Shown here: piece by piece, positions 46,041 through 53,042 of the stretch
Layout of the letters: every line of letters begins with the position of its first letter
Position numbering within the stretch: position 1 is the stretch's first letter
Source of the DNA: Amycolatopsis decaplanina DSM 44594
GTDB taxonomy: Bacteria; Actinomycetota; Actinomycetes; Mycobacteriales; Pseudonocardiaceae
DNA: 53,042 bases
Assembly (NCBI RefSeq): GCF_000342005.1
Contig: NZ_AOHO01000082.1
Span: 1-53,042, forward strand
Direction of reading: 5' to 3'
Translations under genes and position numbers: made by a program
Notes under the pieces: generated by a model
What the model saw: the letters and a program-made list of their open reading frames with translations, nothing else
Told to the model about the DNA's origin: nothing
Databases searched by the model: none

Positions 46041-47597
46041 ATGAGCCTTCGCCGCGTCCCGGCCGTGCTCGTTGTCGCCCTGCTGGTCGCCTCATGCACG
46101 ACGCATCAACCGCAACCGCAGCCCGCGCCGTCGGCGTCACCGACCACGACGGCGTCACCGACGCCGGACCCGAAGGCACTCGAGAAGTTCACTCGACAGG
46201 GGCTGGCGTGGGGCACGTGCGCATCCTTCACGGACAAGTCGTTCGACTGCGCGAAGCTCACCGTGCCGCTCGACTACTTGAAGCCGGACGGCGAGACGAT
46301 CTCGATCGGCGTCCTCCGGCACAAGGCGAAGAACAACGACCGGCGGATCGGCTCTCTCGTCCTCAATCCGGGCGGCCCCGGTGGCTCAGGCGTCTCGGCC
46401 GCGGCGCGGATCGCGAAGTCACGGCCCGCGGCGGCACTGGCCGAGCGATTCGACATCGTCGGATTCGATCCCCGCGGGGTCGGGACCAGCGAGCCGAAGC
46501 TCGTCTGCCTCACCGACGCCGAACGCGATGCGGACCGCGCGGAGGATTCGGAAAGCGACTCGACGCCCGGCGGCATCGCGAAGCAGCTCGCTGACGCCAG
46601 GGCGTACGCCGCGAAATGCGCCGAGCGTACGAATCACGGCAAAGAGCTGCTCGCCAACATCGGGACCAGGGATGTCGTCCGCGATCTCGACGTCCTGCGC
46701 TCGGCGCTCGGTGACGAGAAGCTCACCTACCTGGGCTTTTCGTACGGCACGCAGATCGGGACCGCTTATGCCGAGGCCTACCCGGACAAAGTGCGGGCGC
46801 TGCTCCTCGACGGTGCGGTCGATCCCGAACTCGACACCGCCGAGTCGCTGGTCACGCAGATGGCGGGCTTCCAGAACACGTTCGCTGAATTCGGCAAGTG
46901 GTGTGCCGCTCGCGCGGATTGCGCGCTCGGCCGTGACGCGGGCGCGGTGACGAAGGCGTTCCAGGACCTGGTCCAGCCGCTGATCACCGAACCGGTGCCC
47001 GCGGGGACTCGTGAACTCTCGTTCGAAGACGCCATCACCGGGACCAGCGCCGCACTGTACTCGCAGGATGCCTGGAAGTTCCTCAACGACGGGTTGACCG
47101 AGCTCAAACGGGGGAGCGGCAAGGCACTGGTCGCGCTCGCCGACAACTACTACGGCCGCGAGCCGGACGGCCGGTACACCGGCATCCTCGACGTGTACTT
47201 CGCGGTCCGTTGCGTCGACAGCGCGCGGATCACCGACAGGCGCGTCATCGGCAGCGCCCACGCGCGGATGCTCCAGGGCGCGCCGTTCCTCACCGGCGGC
47301 ACTCCCGACATGAGTGAACTCGACATCTGCTCGGTGTGGCCGGTGCCCGCCACTTCCGAGGTCCACAAGCCGGACGTCGACGGCCTGCCGCGGCCCCTGA
47401 TCATCTCGACCACCGATGACCCGGCGACTCCGTACGCGTCCGGCGTGAACCTTGCGCGGGACCTCAAGGGAGCTTTGCTCACGTTCGAAGGCGCGCAGCA
47501 CACCGTGTTCCTCGACGGCAACGAATGCGTCGACAGCGCCGGCTTCGCTTACCTGCTCAATGGCGAACTGCCCGCCCCCGACGCCCGCTGCTCCTAG
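46041..47597 (+). CDS. Secreted tripeptidyl-aminopeptidase-like S33 hydrolase, tandem paralogue
   Basis: A 518-residue paralogue of the preceding gene with the same block order: lipobox LLVASC (Cys at residue 19), Pro/Thr-rich linker, NPGGPGGSG, FDPRGVGTS, LGFSYGTQIG, DDPATPY and AQHTVF. High similarity along the whole length indicates tandem duplication. Repeat copy 47604 starts 7 bases after the stop. It probably trims extracellular peptides; relative specificities are unknown. Confidence 0.88.
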   Translation: MSLRRVPAVLVVALLVASCTTHQPQPQPAPSASPTTTASPTPDPKALEKFTRQGLAWGTCASFTDKSFDCAKLTVPLDYLKPDGETISIGVLRHKAKNNDRRIGSLVLNPGGPGGSGVSAAARIAKSRPAAALAERFDIVGFDPRGVGTSEPKLVCLTDAERDADRAEDSESDSTPGGIAKQLADARAYAAKCAERTNHGKELLANIGTRDVVRDLDVLRSALGDEKLTYLGFSYGTQIGTAYAEAYPDKVRALLLDGAVDPELDTAESLVTQMAGFQNTFAEFGKWCAARADCALGRDAGAVTKAFQDLVQPLITEPVPAGTRELSFEDAITGTSAALYSQDAWKFLNDGLTELKRGSGKALVALADNYYGREPDGRYTGILDVYFAVRCVDSARITDRRVIGSAHARMLQGAPFLTGGTPDMSELDICSVWPVPATSEVHKPDVDGLPRPLIISTTDDPATPYASGVNLARDLKGALLTFEGAQHTVFLDGNECVDSAGFAYLLNGELPAPDARCS

Positions 47598-47603
47598 CGG
47601 GGA

Positions 47604-47678
47604 AGCAAGGGACCTTTGCTACCGCCGACCCCGCTGACCAGGCATTTCCCGCCAGAAGGGGAGCGGGGGACCTTTGCT
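47604..47678 (+). repeat. Two direct copies of the dispersed repeat
   Basis: Units at 47604-47620 (AGCAAGGGACCTTTGCT) and 47662-47678 (AGCGGGGGACCTTTGCT), same orientation and both followed by ACCGCC, separated by 41 bases. The second overlaps the last codons of the lipoprotein gene and provides its TAG. Confidence 0.9.
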
Positions 47679-48345
47679 ACCGCCCCGCCCCGACGACCAC
47701 CGCGTTATGCCTGGTCAGCGCCAGTTCCAGCATCACCGCGAACTCCTCCGGCCTCGTCGGCGGCACCTGCAGCCACACCCGCACCAGCCGCCGCGGCTCG
47801 TCCCGCGAAATCCACAGTTTCACGAACACGTCCGACTTGATCTCCGGCACGATCCCGCCGATCACCGCGGCCGGCACCTTCGCGGCGATCCGGAAGGAGT
47901 CGGTGTCCTGCACCCGCTCCCACCGCTCACCCCGCAGCTCGGTCGCCCCGGTCAACAACCGCCGCAGTCCGCCATCGGCCCCGAGCATCGCCTTCGGCGT
48001 ATAGGGCGCGGAAGCCGGGATCACCCGCTCGCCGCCAGGCTCACTGAGCGTGATCTCCGAGCTGGACAGCCGGTACTTGACCTTCATCCGTTCGAAGTCG
48101 TCCTGCAGGTCGGCATTACCGATCGCGCCACCCTCAAGACTGACTTCGCCGTCGAGTCCGCGCACCGGCAGCCCGGCGACGACGCCGTTCACCGCGAGCG
48201 TGAACCGCACGCTGCGCAACGAGACGAGGGAGTCGGCCGCCGCGCTCACGTAGTCCTGGGCAGGCGGCAACGGGGGTGAGCCCGCGCAGCCGCCGATGAG
48301 CCCGATCGTGAGCAGCAGCGCCGGCACGAGGTGACGGCAGCGCAT
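47677..48345 (-). CDS. LppX/LprAFG-family lipoprotein
   Basis: A 222-residue exported lipoprotein. The signal peptide has lipobox LIGGC (Cys at residue 20) and the mature domain matches the LppX_LprAFG fold: VRFTLAVNGVVAGLPVRGLDGEV, KYRLSSSEITL and PYTPKAMLGADGGLRRLL. Family members carry lipids such as triacylglycerides or phthiocerol lipids across the envelope. The stop codon TAG lies in a copy of the dispersed repeat. An MFS gene starts 11 bases away on the other strand, a pairing seen for LprG-type proteins with transporters, so cooperation is possible. Confidence 0.85.
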   Translation of the reverse strand: MRCRHLVPALLLTIGLIGGCAGSPPLPPAQDYVSAAADSLVSLRSVRFTLAVNGVVAGLPVRGLDGEVSLEGGAIGNADLQDDFERMKVKYRLSSSEITLSEPGGERVIPASAPYTPKAMLGADGGLRRLLTGATELRGERWERVQDTDSFRIAAKVPAAVIGGIVPEIKSDVFVKLWISRDEPRRLVRVWLQVPPTRPEEFAVMLELALTRHNAVVVGAGR

Positions 48346-48356
48346 GGCCTGAGCCT

Positions 48357-49700
48357 ATGGCCTTGGCCCGAATCTTTCGCACAGTGTCCTTCCAGCCGCT
48401 TCCGCCGGGAGCCGCCGCCGATGACGCTGTACTCGTGCAACCAGAGACCCGGCTCCACCGCGCGTGGTTCGTCGCCGCCGCCGCATTCATCGCCCTGCTC
48501 GCCGCCGCCGGTTTCCGCGCGGCTCCCGGCGTGCTCATCGACCCGCTCCACAACGAGTTCGGCTGGTCGCGCGCGACGATCGCGTCGGCCGTCTCCGTGA
48601 ACCTCGTTCTCTACGGCCTCTTCTCGCCCTTCGCGGCAGCTCTCATGGAGCGCTTCGGCATGCGACGCGTCGCCTCGACGGCGTTGTTCGTCGTCGCGAT
48701 CGGCGCGGGCGGCACGGTGTTCATGAACGCGAGCTGGCAGCTCATCCTCTGCTGGGGCGTCCTGGTCGGCGTCGGCACCGGCTCGATGGCGATGAGTTTC
48801 GCCGCCACGGTCGCCGCCCGCTGGTTCGTCCGCAGCCGCGGCGTCGTCACCGGGGTCCTCACCGCGGCGGGCGCCACCGGCCAGCTGATCTTCCTCCCGA
48901 TCGTGGCGAACCTCGCCGTCGACGAAGGCTGGCGGACGGCGTCGCTCGTCATCGCCATCGCCGCGCTGGCCGTCGTCCCCGTCGTCCTCCTGGTGGTCCG
49001 CGATCACCCGTCCGACGTCGGAACGACCGCTTATGGCGCGGAGCCCGGCGAAGTCGCTCCCGTCGCTCGCACGGGTGGTTCTGCCCGCCGCGCGCTCTCG
49101 GTGCTCGGCTCGGCAGCGCGCACGAGGACGTTCTGGCTGCTCGCTGTCGGCTTCGCGATCTGCGGCGCCACGACGAACGGCCTGGTCAGTACTCATTTCG
49201 TGCCCGCGGCGCACGACCACGGCATGCCGCAGACGACCGCCGCCGGACTGCTCGCCCTCGTCGGCATCTTCGACGTCGTCGGCACCATCGCCTCCGGCTG
49301 GCTCACCGACCGCGTCGATCCGCGGATCCTGCTCGGCGTCTACTACGCCCTTCGCGGCGTTTCGCTCGCTCTGTTACCGCAACTGTTGAGCGGAACGGTG
49401 GAACCGAGCATGTGGGCGTTCATCATCTTCTACGGCCTCGACTGGGTGGCGACGGTTCCACCCACCGTCGCGCTCTGTGTCCGGCAATTCGGCGCCGCCG
49501 GGCCGATCGTCTTCGGCTGGGTCTTCGCCAGCCACCAGCTCGGCGCCGGTCTAGCGGCCTTCGGCGCCGGCGCGATCCGCGATTCGTCGGGTAGCTACTC
49601 CCTCGCTTGGTACATCGCGGCGAGCCTCGCCCTGATCGCTTCGGTCGCTTCGCTGTCGATCATCAAGGCGGCCAAACCCGATCCGGTTCTCGTGGGGTGA
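48357..49700 (+). CDS. MFS transporter
   Basis: A 447-residue, about 12-segment major facilitator protein resembling monocarboxylate/oxalate-formate-antiporter types. Visible are GVLIDPLHNEFGWSRATIAS, GFGMRRV-like loop LMERFGMRRVAS and GWLTDRVDPRILLGVYYALR. The start is uncertain: ATG 48357 adds ~26 polar residues, while a GTG near 48435 begins VQPETRLHRAWF just before the first segment. It is divergent from an LppX-like lipoprotein gene. The transported substrate cannot be read from sequence. Confidence 0.82.
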   Translation: MALARIFRTVSFQPLPPGAAADDAVLVQPETRLHRAWFVAAAAFIALLAAAGFRAAPGVLIDPLHNEFGWSRATIASAVSVNLVLYGLFSPFAAALMERFGMRRVASTALFVVAIGAGGTVFMNASWQLILCWGVLVGVGTGSMAMSFAATVAARWFVRSRGVVTGVLTAAGATGQLIFLPIVANLAVDEGWRTASLVIAIAALAVVPVVLLVVRDHPSDVGTTAYGAEPGEVAPVARTGGSARRALSVLGSAARTRTFWLLAVGFAICGATTNGLVSTHFVPAAHDHGMPQTTAAGLLALVGIFDVVGTIASGWLTDRVDPRILLGVYYALRGVSLALLPQLLSGTVEPSMWAFIIFYGLDWVATVPPTVALCVRQFGAAGPIVFGWVFASHQLGAGLAAFGAGAIRDSSGSYSLAWYIAASLALIASVASLSIIKAAKPDPVLVG

Positions 49701-49730
49701 CCCACCACTTCCGGTCGATCGGCGCGTCGC

Positions 49731-49762
49731 GAAACATGTCGTTAACACGTTCTCGTTAGGGT
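49731..49762 (+). promoter_or_regulatory. glnA promoter: -10 box and GlnR-like site
   Basis: TAGGGT (49757-49762) lies 6 bases before the ATG, predicting a leaderless mRNA. Upstream, GAAAC-N6-TTAAC (49731-49746) has the AC-N9-AC spacing of actinobacterial GlnR boxes. A full two-box site is not present. Confidence 0.4.
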
Positions 49763-49768
49763 GCGGCC

Positions 49769-51112
49769 ATGGATCGCCAGCAGGAGTTCGTGCTCCGTAC
49801 CTTGGAAGAGCGCGACATCCGTTTCGTCAGGCTCTGGTTCACGGATGTGCTGGGGTTCCTCAAGTCCGTCGCGGTGGCGCCCGCCGAACTCGAGGGCGCC
49901 TTCAGCGAGGGAATCGGCTTCGACGGATCGGCCATCGAAGGGTTCGCGCGCGTCTACGAATCCGACATGGTCGCGAAGCCCGACCCGGCCACGTTCCAGG
50001 TCCTGCCCTGGGAGACCCCCGACGGCGGCCCGTACTCGGCGCGCATGTTCTGCGACATCGCGATGCCCGACGGCTCCCCGTCCTGGGCGGATCCCCGGCA
50101 CGTCCTGCGCAGGCAGCTCTCGAAAGCGGGTGAAGCGGGTTTCACCTGCTACGTCCACCCTGAGATCGAGTTCTTCCTGCTCGCCAGCCTGCCGGACGAC
50201 GGCAGCGAGCCCGAGCCCGCGGACAACGGCGGCTACTTCGACCAGGCCAGCCACGCGACAGCGACGCACTTCCGACGCCACGCCATCGAGACGCTCGAGG
50301 CGATGGGGATCTCGGTCGAGTTCAGCCACCACGAGGGCGCGCCCGGTCAGCAGGAGATCGATCTCCGGTACGCCGACGCGCTGACCATGGCCGACAACGT
50401 GATGACCTTCCGCTACGTCGTCAAGGAGGTCGCGCTCACCCAGGGTGTCCGCGCGACCTTCATGCCGAAGCCGTTCACCAACCAGCCGGGCTCCGGGATG
50501 CACACCCACGTGAGCCTGTTCGAGGGCGATCGCAACGCCTTCTACGACGCGGAAGACCCGTACGAGTTGTCCGCGACGGGCAAGGCCTTCGTGGCGGGGC
50601 TGCTGCACCACGCGAAGGAGATCTCGGCGGTCACCAACCAGTGGGTGAACTCCTACAAACGGCTGATCAGTGGCAGCGAGGCCCCGACGACCGTTTCGTG
50701 GGGCCGCGCCAACCGTTCCGCACTGGTCAGGGTGCCGATGTACTCGCCGGGCAAGGCGTCGTCACGCCGCGTGGAGATTCGAACACTCGACTCCGCGTGC
50801 AACCCCTATCTGGCGTACTCGGTCATCCTGGCCGCCGGACTCAAGGGCATCGAGAAGGGCTACGAACTCCCGCCTCCCGCCGAGGACAACATCTGGCAGC
50901 TCTCGGATGCCGAGCGCCGCGCGGCCGGGTATGCCCAGCTCCCGCAGAACCTCGGCGAGGCCCTGGCCGAAATGGAAAAATCGGAGCTTCTGCCCGAAGC
51001 GCTCGGAGAGCACGTTTACGACTTCTTCCTGCGCAACAAACGTGTTGAATGGGATAACTACCGCAGCGCGGTGACCCCGTACGAGCTGCGGACCCTGCTT
51101 CCGGTTCTCTAG
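49769..51112 (+). CDS. glnA2: Type I glutamine synthetase, GlnA2-like
   Basis: A 447-residue ammonia-assimilation enzyme joining glutamate and ammonium with ATP. Visible are FTDVLGFLKSVAVAP and GIGFDGSAIEGFARV (N-terminal beta-grasp), the metal-site helix HPEIEFFL, and the ATP/glutamate region ATFMPKPFTNQPGSGMHTHV followed by NSYKRLISG. Length matches actinobacterial GlnA2 (~446) rather than GlnA1 (~474+), and no clear adenylylation-Tyr loop is seen. It sits next to a secreted amidase gene 14 bases downstream. A GlnA-related enzyme for gamma-glutamylation of polyamines is possible but less likely by similarity to GlnA2. Confidence 0.88.
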   Translation: MDRQQEFVLRTLEERDIRFVRLWFTDVLGFLKSVAVAPAELEGAFSEGIGFDGSAIEGFARVYESDMVAKPDPATFQVLPWETPDGGPYSARMFCDIAMPDGSPSWADPRHVLRRQLSKAGEAGFTCYVHPEIEFFLLASLPDDGSEPEPADNGGYFDQASHATATHFRRHAIETLEAMGISVEFSHHEGAPGQQEIDLRYADALTMADNVMTFRYVVKEVALTQGVRATFMPKPFTNQPGSGMHTHVSLFEGDRNAFYDAEDPYELSATGKAFVAGLLHHAKEISAVTNQWVNSYKRLISGSEAPTTVSWGRANRSALVRVPMYSPGKASSRRVEIRTLDSACNPYLAYSVILAAGLKGIEKGYELPPPAEDNIWQLSDAERRAAGYAQLPQNLGEALAEMEKSELLPEALGEHVYDFFLRNKRVEWDNYRSAVTPYELRTLLPVL

Positions 51113-51126
51113 ACGAAGGAGACCTG

Positions 51127-52689
51127 ATGGTGCGGCGGCCGGTGTTCGGAGTTCTGACGACGTTGGTCGCCGCGACCATCGCGGCGAGTGCCGCTCCAGC
51201 GGCATCCGCCGTCGGAAAACCTCTCGATCTCGACGCCGCCGACATCCCTTCGCTCCAGGCTCGGATGTCCTCCGGACGACTGACCGCGGTCGGTCTGACC
51301 TCGGCTTATCTCGATCGCATCCACAAGGTCGACCGGCAGGTGAACGCGGTCATCGCGGTCAATCCGGCCGCGATCGTGCAAGCCGCAGAGAGCGACATCC
51401 GGCGTCGCGCCGGCAAGACGCGCGGACCGCTGGACGGCATCCCAGTCCTGGTGAAGGACAACGTCGACACCCGCTCGATGCAGACGACGGCGGGTTCGCG
51501 CGCACTGCGCAGCAAGCCAGCGAAGGACGCGACCTTGATCCGCCGTCTTCGTGACGCGGGCGCGGTCGTCCTCGGCAAGGCGAACTTGTCCGAGTGGGCG
51601 AACTTCCGCGCCGCCAAACCCACTTCCGGGTGGTCGGGCATCGGTGGGCAGACGAACAACCCGTACGTGCTCGATCGCAACCCCTGTGGGTCATCCGCCG
51701 GATCCGCCGCGGGGGTCGCCGCGTCGCTCGCCCAGGTCGCGATCGGCAGCGAGACCGACGGCTCGATCGTCTGCCCCGCCGGAATGACCTCGACAGTGGG
51801 GCACAAACCGAGTCTCGGCCTGGTCAGCCGCACCGGCGTGGTGCCGATCTCGGCCGAACAGGACACCACCGGCCCGATGGCCAGGCACGTCGTCGACGTC
51901 GCGCTGACCCTGTCCGCGCTTCAGGGCCGTGACTCGAGCGACCCGGCCACCGGCACGTACCCGCCGAACCAGCCGACCGACTACGCCGCGCACCTGCGGC
52001 CCGGCGTGCTGAAGGGATCCCGGATCGGGCTCTGGCGGCTGCCGGTACTCGGCCCGGACGTCGACGCTGTGATGACGCGGACCAAGAACTCGCTGGTCAA
52101 GGCGGGCGCCGAGGTCGTCGAGGTGACGCCGCCGTACCAGGCCAGGCTCGGTGAACTGGAGTTCCCGGCCCTGCTCACCGAGTTCCACCGGGACATCGAT
52201 CGCTACCTGGCCACGCGTCCCGAAGGCCCGCGCGACCTCGCCGCGCTGATCGCCTACAACCGGTCCGACCCACTGGAGCAGACCTGCTTCGCCGGGCAGG
52301 AACTCTTCGAACAGGCGCTCGCCGCGCCCGGCCCGACCGACCCCGGCTACCTGGCCAACCGCCGTGAGCTGACCGATCTGGCGAAACGCTCGATCGACGA
52401 GACCCTCGCCGAGTACCGCCTCGACGCGATCGCCGCGCCCACGAACCCGCCCGCCTGGAAGACCGACTGCAAGTCCGGCGACAACGACGTGATCCCGTCG
52501 TCGACCCCGGCCGCGGTCTCGGGCTACCCCGCGGTGACCGTGCCGGCCGGTTTCGTCGGCGAGCTCCCGGTTGGGGTTTCGTTCATGGCGGGGCAGTGGA
52601 CGGACGCCCGAGTGCTCGCCTACGCGGCCGACTTCGAACGCGTCGTCCCGGCCCGTAAACCGCCTCGCTACCTGAAGACCGTCGGATGA
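51127..52689 (+). CDS. Secreted amidase
   Basis: A 520-residue amidase-signature enzyme with a signal peptide ending near AAPAASA-VG (about residue 27). The Ser-cisSer-Lys triad is visible: Lys in IPVLVKDNVDT, cis-Ser in NPCGSSAGSAAGVAASLA and the nucleophile Ser in GSETDGSIVCPAGM. It would hydrolyse small amides outside the cell, releasing ammonium, which fits its place behind glutamine synthetase. GGAG lies upstream of the ATG. Confidence 0.9.
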   Translation: MVRRPVFGVLTTLVAATIAASAAPAASAVGKPLDLDAADIPSLQARMSSGRLTAVGLTSAYLDRIHKVDRQVNAVIAVNPAAIVQAAESDIRRRAGKTRGPLDGIPVLVKDNVDTRSMQTTAGSRALRSKPAKDATLIRRLRDAGAVVLGKANLSEWANFRAAKPTSGWSGIGGQTNNPYVLDRNPCGSSAGSAAGVAASLAQVAIGSETDGSIVCPAGMTSTVGHKPSLGLVSRTGVVPISAEQDTTGPMARHVVDVALTLSALQGRDSSDPATGTYPPNQPTDYAAHLRPGVLKGSRIGLWRLPVLGPDVDAVMTRTKNSLVKAGAEVVEVTPPYQARLGELEFPALLTEFHRDIDRYLATRPEGPRDLAALIAYNRSDPLEQTCFAGQELFEQALAAPGPTDPGYLANRRELTDLAKRSIDETLAEYRLDAIAAPTNPPAWKTDCKSGDNDVIPSSTPAAVSGYPAVTVPAGFVGELPVGVSFMAGQWTDARVLAYAADFERVVPARKPPRYLKTVG

Positions 52690-52731
52690 CCGGGGTTCAC
52701 ACCGGCTGACCTGCGGCGATGTCGTTAAGTG

Positions 52732-52752
52732 ACCCCCCTGTTTTCGGGGGGT
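52732..52752 (+). terminator. Hairpin terminator after the amidase gene
   Basis: 7-bp stem ACCCCCC / GGGGGGT with loop TGTTTTC, 43 bases past the amidase stop. It would insulate the rRNA promoter region from read-through. Confidence 0.65.
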
Positions 52753-52840
52753 TCCGGGGCATGTAATCTTCTCTTCGTCGCCAGGAACACCGGGCCGCCG
52801 GGGCCGAAAGCCCCGAGGTCAGGAACCAGGGCCGAGCGGG

Positions 52841-52869
52841 TTGACACCGCGAACCGGACCAGGTAACGT
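52841..52869 (+). promoter_or_regulatory. rRNA operon promoter
   Basis: TTGACA (52841-52846), a 17-bp spacer and TAACGT (52864-52869) form the best promoter in the window. It is followed by a structured leader without coding potential. A further weak TGTAATCT box occurs at 52762-52769. Confidence 0.8.
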
Positions 52870-53042
52870 TCAGCGTCGGCCCACGAGCGGCCGCCGACCC
52901 CCTACGACTAACAACGTAGGATTCGGCATGCTCGACCAAAAAGCTTGTGAATATCGCTTGAAACAAAGCGTGTTGCTTGAGAACTCAACAGTGTGCTAGT
53001 GAACTAAGCCAGTAGAGCTTATGTATTGAAACCTCGTATTGA
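52870..53042 (+). ncRNA. 16S rRNA leader (pre-rRNA 5' region), partial
   Basis: Leader with hairpins GTCGGC/GCCGAC (52875-52880, 52893-52898) and CCTACG/CGTAGG (52901-52906, 52915-52920). A boxB-like CGCTT-N6-AAGCG (52955-52970) is followed by TTGCTTGAGAACTCAACA, the antitermination/processing element conserved before actinobacterial 16S genes. The window ends before the 16S 5' end. Confidence 0.8.

Noticed and set aside
45851..47490. AGGGAGCTTTGCTCACGTTCG in both S33 peptidase genes, resembling the dispersed repeat
   Set aside because: It encodes the conserved KGALLTFEG segment in both paralogues and lacks the ACC core and palindrome; similarity is fortuitous.
52697..52966. Minus-strand frame of 89 codons at the right end
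   Set aside because: It overlaps a terminator, the rRNA promoter and the structured leader, and has no protein-like signature.

Overview
The window is high-GC actinomycete chromosome and most resembles Amycolatopsis or a close Pseudonocardiales relative. This rests on codon use, GTG starts, actinobacterial families (fused LysX, SecA2, LppX/LprAFG lipoprotein, LGFP repeats, GlnA2-type glutamine synthetase) and an actinobacterial rRNA leader at the right edge. The genus is inferred, not proven.

Layout. 0-3.4 kb: a CooC/MinD-like ATPase, then a translationally coupled pair of an RNB ribonuclease and a cytosolic BtuF-like metal receptor. 3.4-15 kb: a nitrogen/polyamine block. gabD-like and gabT genes lie divergent from a PucR-type activator. 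A GntR (FadR-type) regulator plus a Cache-domain sensor lie divergent from an operon of aminobutyraldehyde dehydrogenase and a complete Pot-type ABC importer (ATPase, lipoprotein receptor, two permeases). Together they would import putrescine or a similar polyamine and take 4-aminobutyraldehyde through GABA to succinate. The first putrescine transaminase or oxidase step is not in the window. 15-18 kb: a secreted sugar-dehydrogenase-like beta-propeller with PKD and LGFP wall-binding repeats.

18.5-31.2 kb is the accessory region. A 3168-residue secreted WapA/Rhs-type polymorphic toxin (DNRLRE, LamG, YD repeats, Rhs core, Hint autoprotease, toxin tip) is followed by a small overlapping candidate immunity gene. 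Two displaced Hint-plus-toxin cassettes follow. One has a frameshifted Hint remnant and no obvious immunity gene. The other has a YwqJ-like deaminase tip and a SUKH-3-like immunity gene. An opposing XRE regulator, an integrase C-terminal relic and a tiny AT-rich ORF complete the region. The tips are AT-richer than the Hint parts, which fits cassette exchange by recombination in the repeated Hint DNA.

31.2-52.7 kb is largely core genome: proline iminopeptidase, secreted beta-helix polysaccharide lyase, panB, lysX, DinB-like protein, DNA alkyltransferase, VOC protein, glutamine-dependent NAD synthetase, secA2, two tandem secreted S33 peptidases, an LppX-like lipoprotein, an MFS transporter, glutamine synthetase and a secreted amidase. 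The last ~300 bases hold an rRNA promoter and structured leader; 16S rRNA would start just beyond the window.

A second theme is a dispersed 17-bp near-palindrome (AGCAAGGGACCTTTGCT). Eleven units occur between 9.3 and 47.7 kb, nearly all at gene borders. Three are head-to-head pairs forming ~20-27 bp hairpins, one lies inside the coding start of the Pot ATPase gene, and one supplies the stop codon of the lipoprotein gene.
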